A DNA stretch of 64,000 nt from Polaribacter sp. Z022 (GCF_023555495.1 NZ_JALCZO010000003.1:578896-642895); one strand, 5' to 3'; shown: positions 41,750-50,197, numbered from the stretch's first letter. Notes: a model not told the origin generated them from the sequence alone. A program made the numbers and translations.

Positions 41750-42112
41750 TTCTTCTAACTCTTTTTGTAGTTTTTTTGTTAAACCTTTTACAACCATATC
41801 ATAAGAATGGTTTATAAGTTCTCTTGCTAAATCATCAGAAACATCACTAGTGTTTAAAGTTACTGTGTTCCATAAACGTTTGTTCATATGCCAACCAGCA
41901 TTAACTCCTTCATATGTTTCACGTAGTTCTATAGCTTTGTCTGGATCGCATTTTACATTCATTTTTTGCTCTCCTTTTTCCCAATTGTTTAAACCTGTAA
42001 GTAAAAACATTTTGTTCATTACCTTAAAAACCAAAGTAACATCATCAAAAGGAAAATGTTCTGTAACTCCTTTTTTTGCAATACAAAAATCTCTAAGTTG
42101 TTCTATGTGCAT
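41744..42112 (-). CDS. MmcQ/YjbR-family protein
   Basis: A 122-residue cytoplasmic protein. MHIEQLRDFCIAKKGVTEHFPFDD and the later NAGWHMNKRLWNTV, with HSYDMVVKGLTKKLQKEL at the end, match the MmcQ/YjbR family (CyaY-like fold). The family has a DNA-binding-like fold but no settled function. It ends the minus-strand hemW group. Confidence 0.85.
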   Translation of the reverse strand: MHIEQLRDFCIAKKGVTEHFPFDDVTLVFKVMNKMFLLTGLNNWEKGEQKMNVKCDPDKAIELRETYEGVNAGWHMNKRLWNTVTLNTSDVSDDLARELINHSYDMVVKGLTKKLQKELEEL

Positions 42113-42141
42113 TAGTTTGCTATTTAGAAAAATAGTAATAA

Positions 42142-42378
42142 TTATTTTTTAAAGGATTTATAAATAACAAATCCAAAAGAAATAACACCAAAAATTAATA
42201 AAAAATATTTAAATAATTCTATTGTTAAATACAACCCAAAACCTTTACTAGAATTACTATTTTGTATCTTTATTAAAATAGAATTTACTTTATTTGAATT
42301 TATTATAAAAAAATAAAGCATCCATGAAACTATAGATAATACAAGTACTTTTAATAACTTGATATTAAATTCATGCAT
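42142..42378 (-). CDS. Small hypothetical membrane protein
   Basis: A 78-residue protein with two hydrophobic segments (about 8-26 and 52-72) separated by a short polar loop rich in N and S. No family recognised. It starts four bases after the cyclase stop and precedes the YjbR gene by 29 bases, so it appears to be translated as part of the same transcript. Confidence 0.6.
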   Translation of the reverse strand: MHEFNIKLLKVLVLSIVSWMLYFFIINSNKVNSILIKIQNSNSSKGFGLYLTIELFKYFLLIFGVISFGFVIYKSFKK

Positions 42379-42382
42379 AAAC

Positions 42383-43132
42383 CTATTTTAAAATTTCATA
42401 CAATACAGGTTTGCTTGGTGTAGCGTCATTTTCAAAAGGAGCAATCATTAAATTTAATAAATACTCTCCATCTTCTACTTCATTTGGTACGTATATAAAT
42501 TCTGTAATAGTTGCATCCATTCTTACTTCTCCATCTGTATTCCAAAAAGCATTGTGAGATAAAAGTCTTCCTCCATCTTTTTCTTTATCTACAGATGGTA
42601 AATCAACTAACAAGTGTTTTATTCCTTTTTCTCTTAAATAAATAGCAGCTTTTTCTGATAAATAAGTTGGATTCGTATTAAAATATTTCATACTCTTTTT
42701 TTCCTCTAAATTTGGTAAAGTACGTATTACAATAGCATCTCTTTTCTTATTTTTTAAGGCATTTTTTAATTGTTTTACTCCTATTATAAAATCGCCATTA
42801 TGAAATAATGGAGCAATGGTTACAACCTCTGCTAAAAAAATAAAATACTTTAAATTTTTATTTACAGAGTGCATTTCTTTGGTAATATGCCCCACACATT
42901 CTGTATGCGTAACATGAGAGTGAGGATTAAAAGTGATGTCATTAAAATTAACTACTGCACCATTTGCAACACTTACTTCATAATCATCATACTTAACAAC
43001 TTCAATCTTAGGATCTTCTACACCCCAAGCATTTATTTTGTCTTTAGACATGTCAATAGGAATAGAAATATCTATAGGATTAGAAATATCTACTTCTATT
43101 TTCCTTGAATTGTATTCAACAATTGCCTTCAT
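42383..43132 (-). CDS. Cyclase-family protein (kynurenine formamidase-like)
   Basis: A 249-residue protein of the PF04199 metal-dependent hydrolase family. The N-terminal DISIPIDMSKDKINAWG is typical. The metal motif, usually HxGTHxDxPxH, reads FNPHSHVTHTECVGHI here, keeping histidines but changing the aspartate and proline positions, as in a branch common in Bacteroidota. The substrate is unknown; kynurenine formamidase activity should not be assumed. It is 11 bases downstream of hemW. Confidence 0.8.
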   Translation of the reverse strand: MKAIVEYNSRKIEVDISNPIDISIPIDMSKDKINAWGVEDPKIEVVKYDDYEVSVANGAVVNFNDITFNPHSHVTHTECVGHITKEMHSVNKNLKYFIFLAEVVTIAPLFHNGDFIIGVKQLKNALKNKKRDAIVIRTLPNLEEKKSMKYFNTNPTYLSEKAAIYLREKGIKHLLVDLPSVDKEKDGGRLLSHNAFWNTDGEVRMDATITEFIYVPNEVEDGEYLLNLMIAPFENDATPSKPVLYEILK

Positions 43133-43143
43133 ATATTAAAATT

Positions 43144-44277
43144 TTAAATCAAATTTACCATAAATAAATCGGATGCAATTCCATCTGACAAAAACTTCCC
43201 TTTATTTGTGGTTTTTAATGTGTTTTTTTCTAATATCAATAAGTTTTGATTGATATATTTTTGAGATTGTTTCTCTAAATAATTTCTATATTTTAGTCCA
43301 AAATCATTTTCAATTTTATCTAATGAGACTCCCCAAATGGTTCTTAAACCAGTCATCACATACTCATTGTATGCATCTTTTTTGGTTAAAGTTTCTCTTT
43401 CTATTGGCAGTTTATTTTGACCAATAGCTTTAATGTATTTAGAATTGTTATTGATATTCCAACTTCTTTGAACTCCATTAAAAGAATGTGCAGAAGGACC
43501 AATACCTAAATACCATTTTCCTAACCAGTAAGACGAATTATTTTTACTAAAATAACCTTCTTTACTAAAGTTAGATAATTCGTAATGCACAAAACCTGCT
43601 TTATTTAATTCATCAATTAAAATATTAAATTGTTCTTGTGCTTTTTCATCATCTACATTTTTAATTTTTCCTTTTTTAATTAAAGTGTCTAAAGCAGTTT
43701 TTTCTTCGACAGTTAATGCGTAACTAGAAATATGAGGAATTCCAAAACTCAATGCTATTTGAATGTTTTCTCTCCATTCATTGTTTGTACAATCTGGAAT
43801 TCCGTAAATTAAATCTAATGAAATATTGTTGAAATATTGAGTAGCAATTTCTAAACATTTTTTTGCTTCTGATGCATTATGAGCACGATTCATTAGTATT
43901 AAATCTTTCTCAAAAAAAGATTGAATTCCAATACTTAATCTGTTAATTGGTGAATTTGATAACTCTATAATTTTCTCTTCTGATAAATCATCTGGATTTG
44001 CCTCTAAGGTAATTTCTGGATTCTTAATTACAGTATGATTTTTATAAACAGCATCTATCAATAAATTAATTTCCTCAACAGACAAAACAGAAGGAGTTCC
44101 ACCACCAAAATAAATAGTTTCTACTGTTTTATTTTGCAATTCGTCTTTTCTGATTTCAATTTCTTTAATTAAACAAGAAATCATATCCTCTTTCTTTTTT
44201 AAAGAAGTAGAAAAATGAAAATCGCAATAAAAACATGCTTGCTTACAAAATGGTATGTGTATATATATGCCTGACAA
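43144..44277 (-). CDS. hemW: Radical SAM heme chaperone HemW, TTG start
   Basis: A 377-residue radical SAM protein: the cluster motif is CKQACFYC just after IYIHIPF, followed by TIYFGGGTPS and a C-terminal HemW domain. The four-residue spacing and the lack of a CxxxCxxCxC form separate it from HemN. HemW is a heme chaperone and not a coproporphyrinogen oxidase. The start codon is TTG at 44277, which gives MSGIYIHIPF, the usual N-terminus of relatives; no ATG is close by. Confidence 0.9.
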   Translation of the reverse strand: MSGIYIHIPFCKQACFYCDFHFSTSLKKKEDMISCLIKEIEIRKDELQNKTVETIYFGGGTPSVLSVEEINLLIDAVYKNHTVIKNPEITLEANPDDLSEEKIIELSNSPINRLSIGIQSFFEKDLILMNRAHNASEAKKCLEIATQYFNNISLDLIYGIPDCTNNEWRENIQIALSFGIPHISSYALTVEEKTALDTLIKKGKIKNVDDEKAQEQFNILIDELNKAGFVHYELSNFSKEGYFSKNNSSYWLGKWYLGIGPSAHSFNGVQRSWNINNNSKYIKAIGQNKLPIERETLTKKDAYNEYVMTGLRTIWGVSLDKIENDFGLKYRNYLEKQSQKYINQNLLILEKNTLKTTNKGKFLSDGIASDLFMVNLI

Positions 44278-44280
44278 TAT

Positions 44281-44311
44281 AGTTTTCAGTTTACAGTTTC
44301 AGTTGGCAGTT
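44281..44311. repeat. CAGTTT-type short tandem-like repeat, 3' flank of four-helix-bundle gene
   Basis: Imperfect repeats of a CAGTT unit: TTTCAGTTTACAGTTTCAGTTGGCAGTT. The same ACTG/CAGT word occurs in the hexanucleotide array on the other side of the gene (44709-44754). Confidence 0.65.
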
Positions 44312-44675
44312 ATTTGACTCCAAATTTACTTGGGTTATTAATCATAAAATTTATTAGTTTTCCAACCTCAGCATTCTCTTTACTTAAGTTATCAAAAGTG
44401 TTTTTATCTAAATAATTACATTTTAAGGCAAATAATAACCAAGTATAAGTTTCAGAATTTTCAGCATCAGAATCGCTTAATTTACTGGCAAAATGTTTAG
44501 GATATTGTCTTTTCCTATATGCTTCAGAAATATTAGCAGAAACACTTCTTGAAGATCTTCTTATTTGATCTGTGAGTGAATATTTTTCTTCTTTAGGAAA
44601 AGATTTTGAAACTTCAAAAATCTTCATAGCTAAAGAAAATGATTTTTTAAAAGCTAATAAATCTGTAAAACTCAT
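44310..44675 (-). CDS. Four-helix-bundle protein (23S rRNA IVS / S23 family)
   Basis: A 121-residue all-helical protein. Signature segments are SFTDLLAFKKSFSLAMKIFE, LTDQIRRSSRSVSANISEAY and DSDAENSETYTWLLFALK, which match the family first found in intervening sequences of 23S rRNA genes. Here it is a free-standing gene between ruvC and hemW, with ACTG-type repeats on both sides. The function is unknown. Its position in an otherwise conserved-looking gene group suggests insertion as a small cassette. Confidence 0.88.
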   Translation of the reverse strand: MSFTDLLAFKKSFSLAMKIFEVSKSFPKEEKYSLTDQIRRSSRSVSANISEAYRKRQYPKHFASKLSDSDAENSETYTWLLFALKCNYLDKNTFDNLSKENAEVGKLINFMINNPSKFGVK

Positions 44676-44708
44676 ATATTATATCTTTATCTCATTCATC
44701 AACATAAA

Positions 44709-44754
44709 ACTGCTACTGCTACTGCTACTGTTACTGTTACTGTTACTGTTACTG
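44709..44754. repeat. Hexanucleotide microsatellite (ACTGCT)3(ACTGTT)4
   Basis: Seven perfect six-base units, three ACTGCT then four ACTGTT, and a trailing ACTG. The array lies 33 bases upstream of the four-helix-bundle start and just past the ruvC stop. A simple repeat of this kind can change length by slippage. Confidence 0.95.
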
Positions 44755-44765
44755 AAAACTAAATT

Positions 44766-45317
44766 TTATTTCTTAACCCGTTTCTCATTTTGCTTTACGA
44801 AAGAAGCCCAACCTGTATAATTTTTTCCTCCAACAACTTTACCAGAATTATAAAAATGACAAACTGCAGCTGCTAAACCATCTGTAGCATCTAAGTTTTT
44901 AGGCAATGTTTTTAAATTTAATAACGATTTTAACATCATTGCAACTTGCTCCTTACTTGCTGTTCCTTTTCCTGTTATTGCCATTTTAATTTTTCTAGGT
45001 GCATATTCTGTTACCGGAATTTCTCTTGATAAACCTGCAGCCATAGCAACTCCTTGTGCTCTACCTAACTTTAACATAGATTGTACATTTTTTCCAAAAA
45101 AAGGCGCTTCTAAAGCAATTTCATCAGGATTATAAGTATCTATAAGTTCTATAGTACGTTCAAAAATAATTTTCAATTTTAGGTAATGATCATCGTATTT
45201 TTTTAACATTAACTCATTCATTTGAACAAATTCCATTTTTTTTCCAACAACTTTAATGATTCCAAAACCCATAATGGTTGTTCCTGGGTCAATTCCTAAA
45301 ATGATTTTTTCTGTCAT
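44766..45317 (-). CDS. ruvC: Crossover junction endodeoxyribonuclease RuvC
   Basis: A 183-residue protein with the RNase H-like acidic residues of RuvC: D in ILGIDPGTTIMGFG, E in IALEAPFFGKN, and the final D pair in NLDATDGLAAAVCH. It resolves Holliday junctions. It is the first gene of the minus-strand group leading to hemW and is divergent from the flippase-like gene at 45341. Confidence 0.95.
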   Translation of the reverse strand: MTEKIILGIDPGTTIMGFGIIKVVGKKMEFVQMNELMLKKYDDHYLKLKIIFERTIELIDTYNPDEIALEAPFFGKNVQSMLKLGRAQGVAMAAGLSREIPVTEYAPRKIKMAITGKGTASKEQVAMMLKSLLNLKTLPKNLDATDGLAAAVCHFYNSGKVVGGKNYTGWASFVKQNEKRVKK

Positions 45318-45340
45318 GAATTTTAACGTTCTTTGTAATA

Positions 45341-46300
45341 ATGTACAACTCGCTTTCTTACAAAACTAAACAATTCTTTTGGTTGATTATAAAACTATCG
45401 ATTGTTATTGGGTGTGGTTATTTTATTTACACCAAATTAATTGAAAACGAGCAACTAAGTTTTTCTCATTTTTATCAAAAATTGATTGAAAACAATGTTT
45501 TTTCGCCTAAAAACATCATAATTTTATTGATTTTCACAATTTTAAACTGGTTTTTAGAAATTTTAAAATGGAGTAAATTAGCTTCATTTAGCCTAAAAAC
45601 AAACTTAAAATCTGCTGCAATTCAAAGTTTAGCTTCTTTAACTACTTCTTTAATAACACCTAATAGAATTGGAGAATATGGTGCTAAGGCAATGTATTTT
45701 AATAAAAAATATAGAAAACAAATTTTAGGTGTAAACTTGGTTGGTAATTTTTATCAAATGTTAATGACCTTATTTTTTGGAATTATTGGTTTTAGTTTCT
45801 TTGTTATAAAATACAATGTAGAAATCGATTTTTTTAGAATTTTACGTTTTTTACTATTAGGAGTTTTTATAATTTCTGCGTTCTTTTATGGAGCTAAAAA
45901 GTTTAATTATAAAGGTTATACTTTTGAAAAAGCTAGAAATTTTATAAAACTAATCCCAAAAAAATTAAACATTAAAGTAGCTTTTTTGTCATTTTTAAGG
46001 TATGCTGTTTTTTCTCATCAATTTTACTTTTTAACCTTAGTATTTAATTTAAATATTGGTTATTTAGATGCAATTTCTGCTATAACATCTGTTTATTTTA
46101 TTGCTTCAATTGTACCAATGCTTTCTTTGTTTGATGTTGTTTTAAAAGGATCTGTTGCTATTTGGGTTTTTTCTATTTTTAAAATTGAACCGCTTACAAT
46201 TTTATCGATTACTACAATGATGTGGGTTTTAAATTTTGTATTACCTGCAATAATAGGAGGCTATTTTGTACTAATTTTTAAACCCAATTTAAGATCATGA
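45341..46300 (+). CDS. Flippase-like / lysylphosphatidylglycerol synthase TM-domain protein
   Basis: A 319-residue membrane protein with about eight hydrophobic helices and the family pattern SLTTSLITPNRIGEYGAKAMYF near residue 105, typical of the UPF0104/LPG synthase transmembrane family. No synthase domain is attached. Its stop overlaps the next gene, a GT2 glycosyltransferase, by four bases, suggesting a joint envelope lipid or glycan task. Confidence 0.82.
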   Translation: MYNSLSYKTKQFFWLIIKLSIVIGCGYFIYTKLIENEQLSFSHFYQKLIENNVFSPKNIIILLIFTILNWFLEILKWSKLASFSLKTNLKSAAIQSLASLTTSLITPNRIGEYGAKAMYFNKKYRKQILGVNLVGNFYQMLMTLFFGIIGFSFFVIKYNVEIDFFRILRFLLLGVFIISAFFYGAKKFNYKGYTFEKARNFIKLIPKKLNIKVAFLSFLRYAVFSHQFYFLTLVFNLNIGYLDAISAITSVYFIASIVPMLSLFDVVLKGSVAIWVFSIFKIEPLTILSITTMMWVLNFVLPAIIGGYFVLIFKPNLRS

Positions 46301-47430
46301 TTTGGGCAATTAGTATCATTTTTATTTTATATACAATTTTGATAATTGTTTTAACAACTGGATTTAATAAAGTTGAAGAATTTACTGACATTTTAAAAAC
46401 AAAAACTACTTCTTTTTCTGTTGTTATTCCGTTTAGAAATGAAGCTGAAAACTTACCTTATTTATTAAAATCTATTTCTGAATTAGATTATCCAAATGAA
46501 TTAATTGAGTTTATTTTAGTTGATGATGATTCTACTGATGATTCTATAGAAATTATTAAAAAAGCTCTTGATACAATTACGCTAAAAAACGAAATCACTC
46601 GAACTAAAATTCGAATTATTAAAAACAAAAGAACATCTAATTCTCCAAAAAAAGACGCAATTACAACTGCTATTTCAATAGCAAAACACAATTGGATTGT
46701 TACTACAGATGCTGATTGTATTTTACCTAAAAACTGGCTAATTTCTTTGGATAGCTTTATTCAAAAAAACAACCCTAAAATGGTAGTTGCACCTGTTAAT
46801 TATAAAACTGAAAACAATTTTTTAAAACAATTTCAGTTGTTCGATTTTATGAGCATGCAAGGAACTACTATTGGTGGTTTTGGTATTAATTTTCCTTTTT
46901 TATGTAATGGTGCAAATCTTGCTTATAAAAAAGAAGATTTTATAAAATTAAATGGTTTTGATGGGAACAATAACATGGCTAGTGGAGATGATGTTTTTCT
47001 GTTCGAAAAATTTATTGAAGCAGATAAAAACAGTGTACTGTATTTAAAGTCTAAAGATGCTATTGTTACTACTTTTCCTGTAAATAGCTGGAGAGATTTG
47101 ATTAACCAAAGAACAAGATGGGCTGCAAAAACTAGTAATTTTAATTCTTTAAATACAAAGTTAATTGGACTCTTAGTTTTAGTAACCAATGCCTCCTTTT
47201 TTTATGCTTTTAGTCTTGATTCTAAATTATTTTTATTTACTCTTTTGGTTGTAAAAATGATAGTAGATTTATTCTTATTTAAACCAACTTTTCAATTTTT
47301 TAACCATGAAATAAAAATTTTAAAATGGTATATTTTAGTGAGTCTTTTGTATCCTTTTTTTAGTTTGTATGTTATTTTTAAATCGGTATTTTTTAGGTAC
47401 AAGTGGAAAGGTAGAAGTTTTAAAAAATAA
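46297..47430 (+). CDS. GT2-family glycosyltransferase, membrane-bound
   Basis: A 377-residue protein: N-terminal membrane helix (1-22), a GT-A domain with VVIPFRNEAENLP, the nucleotide-sugar residues LVDDDSTDDS and the TTDADC (DxD) motif, and QRTRWAAKT (the Q/RxxRW acceptor motif of processive or membrane GT2s), followed by two to three C-terminal helices. Donor and acceptor are unknown. It is translationally coupled to the preceding flippase-like gene. Confidence 0.88.
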   Translation: MIWAISIIFILYTILIIVLTTGFNKVEEFTDILKTKTTSFSVVIPFRNEAENLPYLLKSISELDYPNELIEFILVDDDSTDDSIEIIKKALDTITLKNEITRTKIRIIKNKRTSNSPKKDAITTAISIAKHNWIVTTDADCILPKNWLISLDSFIQKNNPKMVVAPVNYKTENNFLKQFQLFDFMSMQGTTIGGFGINFPFLCNGANLAYKKEDFIKLNGFDGNNNMASGDDVFLFEKFIEADKNSVLYLKSKDAIVTTFPVNSWRDLINQRTRWAAKTSNFNSLNTKLIGLLVLVTNASFFYAFSLDSKLFLFTLLVVKMIVDLFLFKPTFQFFNHEIKILKWYILVSLLYPFFSLYVIFKSVFFRYKWKGRSFKK

Positions 47431-47469
47431 CTTCTATTTTAGCAAAGTATAGTAGCTAGCAAAAAAGTT

Positions 47470-47549
47470 TAGCCCTGATTGAAGCATTTGTTTGAGCTCT
47501 TTTTGAGTTTACGAAAAAAAGCGAGTACGAAAAGCAGGAAATAGCTTCT
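47470..47549. repeat. Dispersed palindromic intergenic element, copy B
   Basis: Begins TAGCCCTGATTGAAGC and ends GCAGGAAATAGCTTC, with CCTG/CAGG as complementary ends and an imperfect inner stem around GCTCTTTTT and AAAAAAAGCGAG. It shares the TTAGC..GATTGAA core with copy A at 17651. It fills most of the 132-base gap between the glycosyltransferase and the BI-1 gene. From memory this word pair is widespread in Flavobacteriaceae genomes. Confidence 0.6.
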
Positions 47550-47562
47550 AAAAAAATGACTT

Positions 47563-48303
47563 ATGAGTTTACTTGGTATAAAAACATCTAACCCAGCTTT
47601 TTCTAATTACTTTTGGAATAATAGCAAAGATTCTACTTCTAAAATGTCTTTAAGTGGCATTATTTTGAAATCTGTAACAATGCTTTGTTTGGTGGGATTA
47701 ACTGCTGCTTACACTTGGAAAATTTTCTTTGCAGGAACAGACGTTAAATGGTACACAACCATTGGTATGTTTGTTGCAATTGTAATAAGCTTAGTTATTT
47801 CTTTTAAACAAAATCTTACCAAATATTTATTACCTATTTATGCTTTAGCTAAAGGTTTCTTTTTAGGAGGAATTAGTGCTTATGCTCATAAACGTTTTCC
47901 TGGGTTGCCTTTGCAAGCTATTGGTGTAACAATTCTTACTTTTTTAGTAATGCTCTTTTTATTTTTAACCAAAATAATTGTAGTTACAAAAAAGTTTAGA
48001 GCTGTTGTAATTACTGCATCTATTACAATTTTTACTATTTATATTATAACTTGGATTTTGTCTTTTTTTGACATAAGAGTTCCGTTTATTTATGGAACTT
48101 CTTGGGTTGCAATTGGCTTTAATATTATAGCTGCTATTGTTGCTTCTTTAAGTTTATTATTAGATTTTGATTATATAGACAGATATGTAGGAAAAGCACC
48201 TAAAGACAAAGAATGGTTAGCAACTTGGGGATTTTTGGTTACTCTGATTTGGTTATATGTGGAGGTTTTAAGGCTGTTGAAAAAATTAGCAATTCGTTTT
48301 TAA
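47563..48303 (+). CDS. Bax inhibitor-1/YccA-family membrane protein
   Basis: A 246-residue protein with seven hydrophobic helices after a short soluble start (SNPAFSNYFWNN). The later helices with ASLSLLLDFDYIDRYVGKAPKD keep the aspartate-containing signature of the YccA branch of the BI-1 family. Family members are linked to calcium leak or protease regulation; the role here is unknown. Confidence 0.88.
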   Translation: MSLLGIKTSNPAFSNYFWNNSKDSTSKMSLSGIILKSVTMLCLVGLTAAYTWKIFFAGTDVKWYTTIGMFVAIVISLVISFKQNLTKYLLPIYALAKGFFLGGISAYAHKRFPGLPLQAIGVTILTFLVMLFLFLTKIIVVTKKFRAVVITASITIFTIYIITWILSFFDIRVPFIYGTSWVAIGFNIIAAIVASLSLLLDFDYIDRYVGKAPKDKEWLATWGFLVTLIWLYVEVLRLLKKLAIRF

Positions 48304-48431
48304 AATAACGCATTCATTATATCTTCTGCTTTAAACCAAAGTATTAATACAACTGCTAAAAGTATTACCAAAAAAAGTCCTTTTGTTGGTTTTGTTTGTT
48401 TTTTTCTTCCGAATTTTCTTTTGAATTCCAT
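48300..48431 (-). CDS. 43-residue single-pass membrane protein
   Basis: ATG at 48431 to TAA at 48300. The N-terminal 18 residues are very basic (FKRKFGRKKQTKPTK), then a 15-residue hydrophobic helix (GLFLVILLAVVLILW), then a short acidic tail. The positive-inside rule puts the N-terminus in the cytoplasm. It is convergent with the BI-1 gene, overlapping its stop by four bases, and lies 73 bases after mnmD on the same strand. No family recognised; codon use (TTA, AAA, ATA) fits the genome. Confidence 0.6.
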   Translation of the reverse strand: MEFKRKFGRKKQTKPTKGLFLVILLAVVLILWFKAEDIMNALF

Positions 48432-48504
48432 ATTTATTAGATTGTTGGATTGTTAATTTGATTTTACACTACTAATTTACACGAACTGACAAATTGAAAA
48501 CTAA

Positions 48505-49167
48505 TTATTGCTTAGTTATTTTTGTAGCTCTTAACATTTCTCTTTTTCCTGGAGGACCAGGTAAACGCTCTACAGTAAAACCTACTTCTTGCATTGCTCT
48601 TCTTACGCTTCCTTTGGCTGAGTAAGTTACTAAAATACCGTTTTCTTTTAATGAATCAAACATCGTTTGAAAAATTTCTACAGTCCATAATTGAGGTTGA
48701 ACTCTAGCTCCAAATGCATCAAAATATATTAAATTAAACGCATCTCTATCATTAATATCTTCAAAAAACTGTTTCCTCTTTGTTAATGTAAATCCTTCTG
48801 AAATTTGATGCTTTTTCTCCCAAGAAACATTGTGAATTTCATTAAAAGTTGCTTTCTCTTTTTCTGCATTTAAAACAGAAATAAAATTCATTTTTCCTAC
48901 TTCTTCTTCTGTAACAGGATATGCTTCTACACCAACATAATTAATTGTTTTTTTTGCTTCTAAATAAGTTATAAAACAATTTAAACCTGTACCAAAACCA
49001 ATTTCTAAAATAGAAACATTGTTTGTAGAAACTTTTTTTAGACCACTTTCTATAAAAACATGATAAGATTCTTTAATTGACCCATTTTTAGAATGATATT
49101 GTTCGTTTAAATCTGGTAAATTAATGGTTGTAGAACCATCTAAAGTTATCAAAATTTCTCTTTTCAT
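48505..49167 (-). CDS. mnmD: tRNA U34 methyltransferase MnmD (stand-alone)
   Basis: A 220-residue SAM-dependent methyltransferase of the DUF752/MnmD type: the SAM motif is ILEIGFGTGLNCF, followed by YVGVEAYPV, FDAFGARVQPQLW and YSAKGSVRRAMQEVGF, ending LPGPPGKREMLRA. It methylates the aminomethyl group on wobble uridine, as the D half of MnmC does. The MnmC oxidase half is absent, as is usual in this phylum. Confidence 0.93.
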   Translation of the reverse strand: MKREILITLDGSTTINLPDLNEQYHSKNGSIKESYHVFIESGLKKVSTNNVSILEIGFGTGLNCFITYLEAKKTINYVGVEAYPVTEEEVGKMNFISVLNAEKEKATFNEIHNVSWEKKHQISEGFTLTKRKQFFEDINDRDAFNLIYFDAFGARVQPQLWTVEIFQTMFDSLKENGILVTYSAKGSVRRAMQEVGFTVERLPGPPGKREMLRATKITKQ

Positions 49168-49170
49168 AGG

Positions 49171-49593
49171 TTATTTAATTAATAACTTTCTAATTCTAGG
49201 AATTGGTCCAACACAAGTAGTTTCATGACAAGCTATACAACTATTTATTGCATTGTTATGCCTAAAAACAAGAGAGTCTTTAGAGGTTTCATATACTTTT
49301 TTAAAACTATTTAAGTAAAAGTCTGAAAAAGCATTGAATGATGGTTTTTTATCTGAAGGATCTGTTAATTGAGCTGTATGAATATTTAAAAACTCTTTTG
49401 GAAAATCTTTTGGCTGTTTACCTTCTAAAACAAGCTTTTTGTTTTCTAAGTTTTTATCATACATTTTAAGCATTAAAGCAGCCATTTCTGACTGCTTTAC
49501 TTTTTTACTTTCTACAATGATAATTTCTTTAGGTTGTTCTTTTTTACAAGAAAAAACTGAAATCAATAAAAATAAAATAGCTATTTTTTTCAT
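49171..49593 (-). CDS. Lipoprotein with one cytochrome c CxxCH motif
   Basis: A 140-residue protein with a lipoprotein signal ending SVFSCKK. Near the C-terminus NSCIACHETTCVGP carries a single CxxCH heme-attachment motif plus one extra cysteine. The middle is helical and charged (KMYDKNLENKKLVLEG), as in small helical cytochromes. It overlaps the upstream DUF4920 gene by one base, so the two are made together. The partner and redox role are unknown. Confidence 0.78.
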   Translation of the reverse strand: MKKIAILFLLISVFSCKKEQPKEIIIVESKKVKQSEMAALMLKMYDKNLENKKLVLEGKQPKDFPKEFLNIHTAQLTDPSDKKPSFNAFSDFYLNSFKKVYETSKDSLVFRHNNAINSCIACHETTCVGPIPRIRKLLIK

Positions 49594-50099
49594 TATTTCT
49601 TCATTAAAACACCATCTGCTTCAAAAGTAAATTCTACTTTTGGCTCAGTAATTTTAGCTATTTCATCTTTAGATTTCCCTGCATCTTCTGCATAATGTTG
49701 CAACTCTTTTACAGATGTTTCTTTTATAAAAGCTTTACCGTTTAAAACAACTTCTCTTCCTTTAGAGTCTAATGGCATAAAAAATCCATAGTCTTTAAAA
49801 CGTACCATTGTTTCTGTTTCATCATTTAAAGGAAGCTTCATCCAACATCCTTTTTTAGAACAAACTTCTTTTATACTAGAAGCAAATTTTACATTTATAG
49901 TATCACCAGCTTTCATTGTTTTAAACTTAGTTAATAATTCTTCTGATGTTATTGCATTGTCTAAAGTTATTTTTTCTCCAAAAGAATCATATACAACTTC
50001 TTGTTTTATTTGCTCTACTTCTTTTTCTGCTTTTTTAGATTCTTTACAAGCCGTAAAAATAAGTAAGGTAATCATAGAAATTTTTATCAAATATTTCAT
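49593..50099 (-). CDS. DUF4920 lipoprotein
   Basis: A 168-residue protein with a lipoprotein signal (MITLLIFTACKES). The body matches DUF4920: YDSFGEKITLDNAI, VCSKKGCWMKLPL with a conserved C-x4-C pair, FKDYGFFMP and FEADGVLMKK. The cysteine pair could bind a metal or be redox active. It is followed directly by the CxxCH lipoprotein, so a shared electron-transfer or metal role is possible. Confidence 0.85.
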   Translation of the reverse strand: MKYLIKISMITLLIFTACKESKKAEKEVEQIKQEVVYDSFGEKITLDNAITSEELLTKFKTMKAGDTINVKFASSIKEVCSKKGCWMKLPLNDETETMVRFKDYGFFMPLDSKGREVVLNGKAFIKETSVKELQHYAEDAGKSKDEIAKITEPKVEFTFEADGVLMKK

Positions 50100-50125
50100 A
50101 ATTTTTTAATTTATTGTGAATACAA

Positions 50126-50156
50126 CAAAAGTACATCTTTTTAAAAGCAAAAGCAA
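50126..50156 (-). promoter_or_regulatory. Promoter of the DUF4920/CxxCH gene pair
   Basis: On the minus strand TTG (50156-50154), a 20-base spacer, then TACTTTTG (50133-50126), matching the Bacteroidota consensus, 26 bases before the ATG at 50099. Confidence 0.65.
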
Positions 50157-50168
50157 TGATTTGTTTTA

Positions 50169-50197
50169 TTGTCAGATGAATAATTTATGTACATTTG
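50169..50197 (+). promoter_or_regulatory. Promoter of ilvE
   Basis: TTG (50169-50171), an 18-base spacer and TACATTTG (50190-50197). This places transcription start near 50203, so the in-frame ATG at 50187 inside the promoter cannot be used and translation should begin at 50220. Confidence 0.72.

Noticed and set aside
44310..44675. 23S rRNA intervening sequence
   Set aside because: No rRNA sequence lies nearby; the gene is free-standing between protein genes.
44709..44754. CRISPR array
   Set aside because: Units are six bases with no spacers; it is a simple hexanucleotide repeat. No CRISPR array or cas gene was seen in the window.
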